NCBI GenBank assembly: GCA_025774865.1
Contig: JALGZO010000703.1
Location: 1 to 18,148 of the forward strand
Direction: 5' to 3'
DNA from: a bacterium
GTDB lineage: Bacteria; ARS69
DNA length: 18,148 nucleotides
Part shown: positions 1 through 6,568 of the stretch, piece by piece
Position numbering within the stretch: position 1 is the stretch's first letter
How the letters are laid out: every line of letters begins with the position of its first letter
The notes under the pieces: generated by a model
Databases searched by the model: none
What the model was told of the DNA's origin: nothing
The model's input: the letters and a program-made list of their open reading frames with translations, nothing else
Program-made: the position numbers and the translations under genes

Positions 1-444
1 GCCCACGTCCGCCTCGCCCTCGAGGACCGCATCCGGAATCCGGTCGAAGTCGACGACTGCGCGCTCCACCGGAGGACAATAGATGGATAGAAGAAGATTC
101 GCCGTCGTCTGGAGCCCCGGCACGGCGACGGTCTTGCCCTCGATGGCCGCCGGGTCGATCGGCTCGCGGGTCACGAGAATGGGCCCGTACCCGCGCCCCA
201 TGCTCGCGCCCGTCCGCATCACGAAGTACTTGTCCGCCAGCGACGGGTACGCCGCGGCGCTGACGGCGGTGACCTCCAGCTCGGCCTTGGCGGCGCGGCG
301 GTTCAGTGACTCGATGTCCTCCAGCACGTGCTCCACTTCGATCCCGTCGATGCCCTCCACTTCTCTGGCCAGCGCGTAGAACATGAAAGCGTCGTCGGGA
401 TCGGGGCTGTGGCCGATGCGAAGCGTCAGTGTTTCCGGGCTCAA
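1..444 (-). CDS. mqnD: 1,4-dihydroxy-6-naphthoate synthase-like protein (MqnD / MqnA-MqnD-SBP family), 3' end outside window
   Basis: The first 148 residues are present and the frame runs off the left edge. Reading begins at a TTG codon (442-444) preceded by AGGAGA at a good distance, which decides the start; there is no suitable ATG nearby. The N-terminus reads LRIGHSPDPDDAFMFYAL, matching the family motif usually seen as SPCPNDTFIFYAL in MqnD, and is followed by VLEDIESLNRRA, a SAAAYP segment, MGRGYGPILV and a VAVPGLQTTANLLLS substrate-binding block. MqnD is a periplasmic-binding-protein-fold enzyme that acts on cyclic dehypoxanthine futalosine in the futalosine route to menaquinone. The DPDD in place of CPND places it in the broad MqnA/MqnD/SBP group, so a related substrate-binding role is possible. 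It is divergent from kynA and separated from it by about 350 nt. Confidence 0.78.
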   Translation of the reverse strand, partial: MSPETLTLRIGHSPDPDDAFMFYALAREVEGIDGIEVEHVLEDIESLNRRAAKAELEVTAVSAAAYPSLADKYFVMRTGASMGRGYGPILVTREPIDPAAIEGKTVAVPGLQTTANLLLSIYCPPVERAVVDFDRIPDAVLEGEADVG

Positions 445-479
445 CGAGGTCTCCTGGTCGACGGGAGCCGCGATTCTAG

Positions 480-710
480 GGCGAGAGTGACCCCCGGGCA
501 AGGCTCGCCGCCCGTGCCGCGCACTGCCACGCGGACCATCCGTTTCCCGGCTCGGACGAGTACTGGAAAGAGCGCTACGCGTCGGGCGGGAATTCCGGCG
601 TCGGTTCCTGCGGAAAGTTCGCCGAATTCAAAGCCGAGGTGATCAACGGTTTCGTGCGGAACCGGGGCGTGACGTCGGTGATCGAGTCCGGACGCGGCGA
701 CGGGAATCAA
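480..710 (+). pseudogene. Remnant of a class I SAM-dependent methyltransferase (N-terminal fragment)
   Basis: The stretch between mqnD and kynA is over 350 nt long and has no intact gene, but one forward frame reads ADHPFPGSDEYWKERYASGG, then NSGVGSCGKFAEFKAEVING, then VTSVIESGRGDGNQ. This resembles the N-terminus of a methyltransferase family with YWEERY-x-GGxSGxGSYG-x-LAEFKAEV and the SAM-binding EFGCGDGNQ. Two glycine-motif positions have changed (F to S, C to R) and SYG has become SCG. The similarity stops right after GDGNQ; the rest of the SAM fold is absent and the frame ends at a TGA at 780-782. No start codon with a ribosome binding site is visible. I read it as a decayed, 3'-deleted gene. 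Family recognition is from memory of the motif, without a search. Confidence 0.55.
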
Positions 711-797
711 CGGCCGAAGCAGCGCGAGGCCAGGGCTGAGCCGGCTCGTGGATTGGTCTCGCCACGCTCGCGACGGCTCTGATACGTTCTTCTCGCC

Positions 798-1895
798 ATG
801 TCCGACACGAAGCCCGTCTATTACTCCGAGTACCTCCAGCTGGATCGTCTTCTCGGCGCGCAGACCCTGGAGAGCGAGAAGGCCGGCCAGCCAGTGCACG
901 ACGAGCACCTCTTCATCATCGTGCACCAGGCGTACGAGCTGTGGTTTCGGCAGATCCTCTGGGACGTCGACGCCGTGCTCGCTGTCTTCCGTGCGGAGCA
1001 AGTGGACGAGCGGAGCCTCGGCCACACGGTCTCGCTCCTGCACCGCGTCGTGGAGATCCAGCGGCTCCTGATCCGCCACATCGACGTCCTCGAGACGATG
1101 ACGCCGCTCGACTTCCTGGACTTCCGCGAGCATCTCACGCCGGCGTCCGGATTCCAGAGCGTGCAGTTCCGCCTCATCGAGAACAAACTCGGGATGCTGC
1201 CGGACTCTCGCATCCCGATCAACCAGGCGTCGTATCTGGCCCGCTTCCGAGACGGCGAACGCGAGCAGATCGAAGCGTCAGAGGACCAGCCGTCGCTGTT
1301 CGCGCTCGTGGACCGGTGGCTCGCTCGCACTCCGTTTCTCCAGTTCGGCGACTGGGATTTCTGGCGCGAGTACAAGCAGGCCGTAGAGAAGATGCTCGCG
1401 CGTGAGAGAGCGCTTATCCAGACGAACGAAATGCTGACGAGGCCGCATCGCGATGCGTTGCTGAAACGGTTCGGCGGCACGATGGAGACGTTCGAGGCGC
1501 TCTTCGATCGCGACCGCTACGAAGGGATGGTCGACGCCGGCGAGCACCGCCTCTCGTACGAGGCGCTCCTCGCCGCACTCCTCATCAACCTCTATCGCGA
1601 CGAGCCCATCCTGCAGCTTCCGTTCCGGTTCCTCACGACCCTCATGGACCTGGACGAGCAGTTCACGACCTGGCGCTACCGCCACGCACTCATGGCGCAT
1701 CGGATGATCGGAGCGAAGGTGGGAACCGGCGGCACGGCCGGCAGTGACTATCTGCGCGAGACGGCGGAGAAATCGAAGGTGTTCACGGACCTGTTCGCGC
1801 TCTCGACGTTCTACATTCCCCGCTCGGATCTCCCTGACCTGCCGCCCGACGTGGCCCGCCACATGAGTTTCCAGTTCACGGGCGGGAACGGTTGA
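798..1895 (+). CDS. kynA: Tryptophan 2,3-dioxygenase
   Basis: This cytoplasmic heme dioxygenase opens the indole ring of L-tryptophan to N-formylkynurenine, the first step of the kynurenine route. The 365-residue product has the family hallmarks: YYSEYLQLDRLL at 8-19, HDEHLFIIVHQAYELWF at 34-50 with the distal-pocket His43, SGFQSVQFRLIE at 117-128 with the substrate-binding Arg125, and WRYRHALMAHRMIGAKVGTGG at 292-312, containing the proximal heme ligand His296 and the Thr310 loop. It is longer than the roughly 300-residue Xanthomonas enzyme, mainly through a helical insert around 140-260. There is no Shine-Dalgarno match before the ATG. Its TGA overlaps the TTG start of the next gene by 4 nt, so the two are probably translationally coupled. 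No formamidase (kynB) lies next to it. Confidence 0.93.
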   Translation: MSDTKPVYYSEYLQLDRLLGAQTLESEKAGQPVHDEHLFIIVHQAYELWFRQILWDVDAVLAVFRAEQVDERSLGHTVSLLHRVVEIQRLLIRHIDVLETMTPLDFLDFREHLTPASGFQSVQFRLIENKLGMLPDSRIPINQASYLARFRDGEREQIEASEDQPSLFALVDRWLARTPFLQFGDWDFWREYKQAVEKMLARERALIQTNEMLTRPHRDALLKRFGGTMETFEALFDRDRYEGMVDAGEHRLSYEALLAALLINLYRDEPILQLPFRFLTTLMDLDEQFTTWRYRHALMAHRMIGAKVGTGGTAGSDYLRETAEKSKVFTDLFALSTFYIPRSDLPDLPPDVARHMSFQFTGGNG

Positions 1896-3070
1896 GCTTT
1901 CAGCGGCATTTCTCCCGGTTTCTGGCGGCCGGGCCGGACCGTCTCCACTTCGCCGCGCACAGTCATCACCTCTGGCCCGACGTCTCTTTCGAGGCGCAGC
2001 AGCAGGCCTGGCGGGACGCGGCCGAGCTCGTCGACGGGAAATGGGACCGCGTTCTCGAAGATTTGCTGCCGCGGGCGCAGGGGCACGTCGCGCGCCTGCT
2101 TCGCCTGTCGGAACCGTCGACCGTCGTCTTCGCGCCGAACACGCACGAGCTCCTGCTTCGCCTGTTGTCTTGCTTCGAGAGACGACCCGTGAGGATCCTC
2201 ACGACCGACAGCGAGTTCTACAGCTTCGAGCGTCAGGGACGGCGGTGGGAGCAAGCGGGGGAGGTGGAGATGACGCGCGTGGCGGCGGAACCGTTCGCGA
2301 CCTTCGACGCTCGCTTCCTGAAGGCCGTCGTGGACGGCGACCACGATCTCGTGTTCTGCAGCCAAGTACATTTCAACTCGGCGTTCATCTTCGAGAGATT
2401 TGCCGAGGTCGCGGCGGCGGCGCCGGCCGACGCGTGGATCGTCATCGACGGCTACCACGGCTTCATGGCCCTGCCGACCGATCTGGCGGCCATCGAGTCG
2501 CGCGTCTTCTACCTCGCGGGCGGCTACAAATACGCCATGAGCGGCGAAGGCGTCTGCTTCCTGCACTGTCCGCCCGGGTTCGGCCCGCGGCCGGTGAACA
2601 CGGGGTGGTTCGCGGGCTTCGGCGACCTGGAGCAGGGCGTGGGCGACGAGGTGCCGTACGCGCCGGACGGACGTCGCTTCTTCGGATCCACGTTCGATCC
2701 GTCGGGGCTCTACCGGTTCGTCGCGGTGATGGACCTGTGGCAGCGCGAAGGGGTGTCGGTCGAAGCGATCCATGCGTACGTCCGGGAGCTGCAAGAGGAG
2801 TTCCTCGACCGGCTCGAGGAGCTCGCGCTGCCCGAGCTGACGGTGGGTCGCCTGATCCCGGATCGCTCGTTCCGGGAGCGCGGCCACTTTCTGACGTTTC
2901 GGCTGTCCCAGGCCGGCGATGTGTACGGGGCGCTCCGCGAGGACGGGGTCGTGACGGACCACCGGGGCGACCGACTCCGCTTCGGCTTCGGGATCTATCA
3001 CGAGGAAGAGGATGTGGCGGAGCTAGGTCGCCGGCTGGCTCGCGCCCTGGGGCGCGCGGGCGCCCGGTAG
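1892..3070 (+). CDS. kynU: Kynureninase-like class V PLP-dependent enzyme
   Basis: The 392-residue protein has a fold-type I, class V aminotransferase layout. The N-terminus carries LHFAAHSHHLWPDV (about 18-31), the PLP phosphate-binding region lies around FAPNTHELL (83-91), IVIDGYHGF contains the PLP-ring Asp186 and His189, and YLAGGYKYAMSGEG holds the probable Schiff-base Lys213. By context it should cleave kynurenine to anthranilate and alanine, supplying the ligase encoded downstream. The primary sequence differs from textbook kynureninase (no LDGNSLG and no FDxAH block), so it may be a separate kynureninase branch or another PLP lyase. The TTG start at 1892 sits inside TTGA, overlapping the kynA stop, which supports co-translation with kynA. 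Its 3' end overlaps the convergent ligase gene by 48 nt. Confidence 0.65.
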   Translation: MSFQRHFSRFLAAGPDRLHFAAHSHHLWPDVSFEAQQQAWRDAAELVDGKWDRVLEDLLPRAQGHVARLLRLSEPSTVVFAPNTHELLLRLLSCFERRPVRILTTDSEFYSFERQGRRWEQAGEVEMTRVAAEPFATFDARFLKAVVDGDHDLVFCSQVHFNSAFIFERFAEVAAAAPADAWIVIDGYHGFMALPTDLAAIESRVFYLAGGYKYAMSGEGVCFLHCPPGFGPRPVNTGWFAGFGDLEQGVGDEVPYAPDGRRFFGSTFDPSGLYRFVAVMDLWQREGVSVEAIHAYVRELQEEFLDRLEELALPELTVGRLIPDRSFRERGHFLTFRLSQAGDVYGALREDGVVTDHRGDRLRFGFGIYHEEEDVAELGRRLARALGRAGAR

Positions 3071-4585
3071 GGTCTTGAGCTTGCCGCGGTCGACCTTGCC
3101 GAGGTGGGTCCGCGGCAGCGCATCCATGACGAAGACGGCCCGCGGAACCTTGTAGCGTTCGAGTCGCTCGACCACGAACGCCTTCAGCTCGTTCGGCAGG
3201 CCCTCGCCTTCGTCCTTCGCGACGACGAACCCGTACGGTTTCGTCAGCCCGTTCTCGTCGACTACGCCGACCACTGCCACCTCCTCGACGCTCGGATGCT
3301 GGAGCAGGCAGTTTTCGACCTCGCCCGGTGAGAGCCACTTGCCCGAGACCTTCAGCATGTCGTCGCCGCGACCGCAGTAGGTGAAGGTGCCGTCCGCATC
3401 GCGGCAGACCATGTCCCCCGAAACGTACCAGTCGCCGCGGAACGCCTCCTGCGTCTTTTCCATCTGCTGCCAGTACCCGATGGCCCGGGAATCGCCTCGC
3501 ACGCGCAGCCAGCCGATCTCCCCGTCGGGAAGCTCGTGACCATGCTCGTCGCAGACCTTCACGGTGAATCCGGGGACGACCTTCCCGAGAGTGCCCGGCT
3601 TCACGTCACCGGGACGATTCGAGAGGAAGATGTGCCACATTTCGGCGGTACCCAGACCATCCAGGAGCTCGGGCCCGAAGGCGCTCTTCCACCGCTCGTG
3701 AAGCTCCACGGGAAGCGCCTCGCCGGCCGACGTGGCGAGCCGGAGGCACGAGAGGTCCTGCGCCGATGCGCTCTCGTGCGAGACCATCTTGTTGATCATG
3801 GTCGGCACGTTCACCAGGATCGTCGGGCGGAACTTCGTGATCTTTTCGAAGAGACACTCCGGCGTGCAACGCTCGGGAAAGAGGGCGGCGGTGGCGCCGA
3901 CCGCGAACGGAAAGAGCAGGTTCGATCCGGTCGCGTATCCGAAGAAGAGCTTCGGTACGGACAACGTGACGTCGCTCTCGCGGTAGCCCAGCACGCCCTT
4001 CGCGTAGAGCTCGGTGGTGTTCGCGAACGAACGGTGCGTCTGGACGACGGCCTTCGGGCGTCCGGTCGTGCCGCCGGAGAAGAGCCAGATCGCGGCGTCG
4101 TCGCGGTGCGAAGGGAAACAGTCCAGCTCGTCAGGTGCGGCGGCGAGTCTCTTCTCGAACGCATCTGAGCCGACGGTGAAGGTCTCCTTGAGATGCTGCG
4201 CGTCCGAAGCCGCCGTGTCGAACGCGACCCGCGTGCTCTCGTGCACGAACGCTACCGTCGCGCGCGTGTATTCGAAGAAATACTCGATCGCGTCGGGCTT
4301 CAGCTCCGGATTCACCATGACGACGACGGCGCCGATCTTCAGAGTTCCAAACAGTGCCGCGACGAATTCCGGGCCGTCCGGCAAAGCGATCAGGACGCGC
4401 TGCTCGGGCTGTACGCCCGCCTCCAGCAACAGGTTCCCGAAGCGGTTTGCGAGCCGCTGGACTTCGTGGTAGGAGAGGGTGCGGTCCTCCGTGAGGAGCG
4501 CCGCCTTCTCGCCCTTCCCTTCGCGGATGCGCGCGTCGAGAAACCAATCCGTGACGTTGAGCAGTTCCGGCGGCGTGAACGTCAT
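3023..4585 (-). CDS. Benzoate-CoA ligase family enzyme, probably 2-aminobenzoate (anthranilate)-CoA ligase
   Basis: This acyl-adenylate-forming enzyme (520 residues from the chosen ATG at 4585) would activate anthranilate with ATP and CoA to 2-aminobenzoyl-CoA. Visible ANL motifs are the P-loop FSGGTTGRPK at 169-178, GLGTAEMWHIF (A5), WYVSGDM (A7), the hinge YCGRGDDMLKVSGKWLSPGEVE (A8) and the C-terminal PRTHLGKVDR with the catalytic Lys497. The FFGYATGSNLLFPFAVGAT block is typical of benzoate-CoA ligases. Two upstream in-frame starts (4597, 4633) exist, but 4585 is preferred: the protein then begins MTFTPPELLNVTDWFLD like its relatives, and a near-consensus promoter places the transcript start on that ATG. 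It is divergent from the catabolic operon at 4627. Specificity for anthranilate over benzoate or salicylate is inferred from KynA/KynU and the downstream fusion enzyme. Confidence 0.86.
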   Translation of the reverse strand: MTFTPPELLNVTDWFLDARIREGKGEKAALLTEDRTLSYHEVQRLANRFGNLLLEAGVQPEQRVLIALPDGPEFVAALFGTLKIGAVVVMVNPELKPDAIEYFFEYTRATVAFVHESTRVAFDTAASDAQHLKETFTVGSDAFEKRLAAAPDELDCFPSHRDDAAIWLFSGGTTGRPKAVVQTHRSFANTTELYAKGVLGYRESDVTLSVPKLFFGYATGSNLLFPFAVGATAALFPERCTPECLFEKITKFRPTILVNVPTMINKMVSHESASAQDLSCLRLATSAGEALPVELHERWKSAFGPELLDGLGTAEMWHIFLSNRPGDVKPGTLGKVVPGFTVKVCDEHGHELPDGEIGWLRVRGDSRAIGYWQQMEKTQEAFRGDWYVSGDMVCRDADGTFTYCGRGDDMLKVSGKWLSPGEVENCLLQHPSVEEVAVVGVVDENGLTKPYGFVVAKDEGEGLPNELKAFVVERLERYKVPRAVFVMDALPRTHLGKVDRGKLKTLPGARAPQGASQPAT

Positions 4586-4592
4586 GGCGCGA

Positions 4593-4621
4593 ATCATACG
4601 GACGAGCCGGGAGACGGTCAA
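4593..4621 (-). promoter_or_regulatory. Sigma70-type promoter for the CoA ligase gene, leaderless architecture
   Basis: On the minus strand TTGACC (4616-4621) and TATGAT (4593-4598) are separated by exactly 17 nt; each matches consensus at 5 of 6 positions. Only 7 nt (4586-4592) separate the -10 box from the ATG at 4585, so transcription would start at or next to the A of the start codon. No Shine-Dalgarno sequence precedes that ATG. The element lies inside the 41-nt gap between the divergent ligase and creatininase-family genes, so a regulator bound here could control both directions. Confidence 0.7.
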
Positions 4622-4626
4622 CGACC

Positions 4627-5385
4627 ATGGCAACGCGCTACTTTTCGTCCATGACTTGGAAAGAGATCGACGATCTCGACAAAGATAACGTCGTCGTGGT
4701 GCTTCCCGTCGGCGCGGTCGAGGCGCACGGTCCGCACCTGCCCTTGGCGACCGACGGGATCATCTCCGAGTCGATGGCGCACGCGGGCGCGAAGAAACTC
4801 TCCGCCCGCGGACTCACGGTACTCATTTTGCCGGCGCTCTCGTACACGGCGGCGGGTTTCGCGGCGGCCTTCCCGGGCACGATCTCGCTGCCGCCCGATC
4901 ATGTGACCCGGACGATCGTCGGGATCGCACGCAGCGTGGCGGACGCTGGTTTCCGACTCCTCGCGATCGCGAACTCGCACCTCGATCCCGAGAATCTTTC
5001 GTCACTCCGGGAAGCGGAGGAGACGTTTCGAAGCGACGACCGTCTGCGAATCGTCTTCCCCGATCTCACCCGGAAGCCTTGGGCGTCCCGCCTCTCCGAC
5101 GAATTCCGGAGTGGCGCCTGCCACGCTGGACGGTTCGAGACGTCGATCGTCCTGGCCGTGAGCCCGGAGCTCGTCCGCGAGGAGGTGCGGCGCGGGTTGC
5201 CTTCGAATCCGTCGTCACTCTCCGTCGCGATCCGGGAGGGAAAAACCACGTTCGAGGAGGCCGGCGGCCCCGACGCCTACTTCGGGCATCCCGCCGAGGC
5301 CAGCGCGGTGGAGGGGGAGGCGACGATCGAGACGCTGGGTTCCATCCTGGAGGATGCCGTGATGGCGGCGAGGGAGACGGCATGA
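4627..5385 (+). CDS. Creatininase-family metal-dependent amidohydrolase; candidate N-formylkynurenine formamidase
   Basis: The 252-residue protein belongs to the creatininase (creatinine amidohydrolase) family. LPVGAVEAHGPHLPLATD at 26-43 supplies the metal ligands Glu32, His34 and Asp43, and CHAGRFETS at 165-173 supplies His166 and Glu171. The usual NGHGGN block is replaced by NSHLDPEN (116-123), keeping His118 but losing the glycine pair, so the substrate is probably not creatinine. Members of the family cleave cyclic amides and formamides; archaeal ArfB is a formamide hydrolase. Because the cluster encodes KynA and a KynU-like enzyme but no KynB-type formamidase, hydrolysis of N-formylkynurenine is an attractive role. 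Action on a ring-derived CoA intermediate is the alternative. It is the first gene of a six-gene operon; its TGA overlaps the next ATG. Confidence 0.85.
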   Translation: MATRYFSSMTWKEIDDLDKDNVVVVLPVGAVEAHGPHLPLATDGIISESMAHAGAKKLSARGLTVLILPALSYTAAGFAAAFPGTISLPPDHVTRTIVGIARSVADAGFRLLAIANSHLDPENLSSLREAEETFRSDDRLRIVFPDLTRKPWASRLSDEFRSGACHAGRFETSIVLAVSPELVREEVRRGLPSNPSSLSVAIREGKTTFEEAGGPDAYFGHPAEASAVEGEATIETLGSILEDAVMAARETA

Positions 5386-6164
5386 CCGAGCGACTCTCCG
5401 GCAAGGCCGCCGTCGTGACGGGCGGGGGCCGCGGGATCGGCGAGGGCGTCGCGGTGGCGCTGGCCCGCGCGGGCGCCGTCGTCTGTGTGTGCGCGCGCAC
5501 CGAAGCCGAGGTCCGGCGGGTCGCCGGCGAGATTCGGGCGGGGGGCGGTCGCGCGTGGGCGCTCCCCTGCGACGTCACCGATCCCGAGAGCGTACGGGGA
5601 ATGGTGGAGGCCGCCAGCGAGCGGCTCCGCCGGATCGACATCCTGGTGAACAACGCCGGCGCGGCATCGTCGGCGCCGCTCGCGAAAATCACGCTCGAAG
5701 AGTGGAACCGGATCATGGCCGTCAACGCGACGGGAACGTTTCTCTGTACGCAGGCCGCACTCCCCGGCATGGTGGAGCGCGGCTGGGGACGGGTGGTGAA
5801 CGTGGCGTCGGTGGCCGCGCGGACGGGCGCGCGTTACGTGGCGGCCTACACCGCCGCGAAGCACGCGGTGCTCGGCTTCACCCGGTCGGTCGCGGCGGAA
5901 GTAGCGGCCTCGGGAGTGACGGTCAACGCCGTCTGTCCCGGTTACGTCGACACGGAGATGACGGTGGAGTCCATAGACCGGATCGTCGAGAAGACCGGGA
6001 TGTCACGCGACGAGGCCACCACGGCTCTCCTCCAGACGACGCCTCAGAAGCGCCTCATCGAAGTGGCAGAAGTGGCTTACTCGGTGGTCTCACTCTGCGA
6101 CGCCGACGCGAAGGGAGTGAATGGGCAGGCGCTCGTCCTCGACGGGGGGAAGCTGCTCGCATGA
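5382..6164 (+). CDS. Short-chain dehydrogenase/reductase (SDR), classical type
   Basis: The 260-residue oxidoreductase has a Rossmann nucleotide site TGGGRGIG at 13-20, CDVTD near 64-68 for the adenine ring, NNAG at 90-93, and the catalytic triad Ser143, Tyr156 and Lys160 in a YTAAK motif, followed by the PGYVDTEM loop. The length is normal for classical SDRs. Its ATG (5382) overlaps the upstream TGA, with AGGGAG six bases before it. In this operon it would oxidise or reduce a hydroxy/keto group of an alicyclic or ring-opened CoA intermediate derived from 2-aminobenzoyl-CoA, taking the place of a 3-hydroxyacyl-CoA dehydrogenase, which the cluster lacks. The precise substrate cannot be read from the sequence. 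Confidence 0.9.
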   Translation: MTERLSGKAAVVTGGGRGIGEGVAVALARAGAVVCVCARTEAEVRRVAGEIRAGGGRAWALPCDVTDPESVRGMVEAASERLRRIDILVNNAGAASSAPLAKITLEEWNRIMAVNATGTFLCTQAALPGMVERGWGRVVNVASVAARTGARYVAAYTAAKHAVLGFTRSVAAEVAASGVTVNAVCPGYVDTEMTVESIDRIVEKTGMSRDEATTALLQTTPQKRLIEVAEVAYSVVSLCDADAKGVNGQALVLDGGKLLA

Positions 6165-6568
6165 CGCACACGATCATCAACCCGGTCGAGCTCGGTGCAC
6201 CGCGCGGTTGGAGCAACGGGATGCTCGCACCCCGAGGCGGACGGCTTCTCTTCGTGGCGGGGCAGGACGCGACCGATGACGCCGGCAATCTCCCGGAAGA
6301 TTTCGTCCGTCAGTTCGGAGCGGCGCTCGAGAAGATCCTGGCCGTCGTCCGGGAAGCCGACGGTGGCCCCCAGGACGTCGCGCGGCTAACGATCTACGTT
6401 ACCGATCTCGCCGCCTACCTCGAGAGTCGGAAAAGTCTCGGCGAAGCGTACCGCGAGCTCATGGGGCGCCACTTCCCGGCGATGGCCCTCGTGGAGGTGA
6501 AGGGGCTCGTCGAACCGGGTGCGATGGTCGAGATCGAAGCGACGGCCGTCGTGGGAGGAGATGGATGA
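6161..6568 (+). CDS. RidA/YjgF/YER057c-family protein lacking the substrate-binding arginine; probable enamine/imine deaminase
   Basis: The 135-residue protein has the Rid fold signature: LLFVAGQDATDDAGNLPEDFVRQ, then ARLTIYVTDLAAYLES, then HFPAMALVEVKGL and GAMVEIEATAVV. In canonical RidA the segment reads PARSxVEV, and its Arg binds the carboxylate of amino-acid-derived imines. Here the position is Met108, so the protein belongs to the Arg-less Rid subfamilies. A CoA-thioester substrate has no free carboxylate, which fits an enzyme hydrolysing the 2-amino-enoyl-CoA (enamine) made by the downstream fusion enzyme and releasing ammonia. The start codon overlaps the SDR stop (ATGA), and its own stop overlaps the next start in the same way. 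Rid family membership is clear; the proposed reaction is inference. Confidence 0.85.
   Translation: MTHTIINPVELGAPRGWSNGMLAPRGGRLLFVAGQDATDDAGNLPEDFVRQFGAALEKILAVVREADGGPQDVARLTIYVTDLAAYLESRKSLGEAYRELMGRHFPAMALVEVKGLVEPGAMVEIEATAVVGGDG

Noticed and set aside
83-642. Two plus-strand open frames over the left edge
   Set aside because: They run antisense to the mqnD-like gene or across the methyltransferase remnant in a frame without motifs.
1811-3001. A minus-strand open frame of 396 codons opposite the kynureninase-like gene
   Set aside because: No family motif; the plus strand has PLP-enzyme motifs and a start coupled to kynA.
4586-4633. Longer N-terminus for the CoA ligase starting at 4633
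   Set aside because: It would cover the divergent gene's ATG and the promoter, adds 16 residues unlike the family, and lacks a ribosome site.
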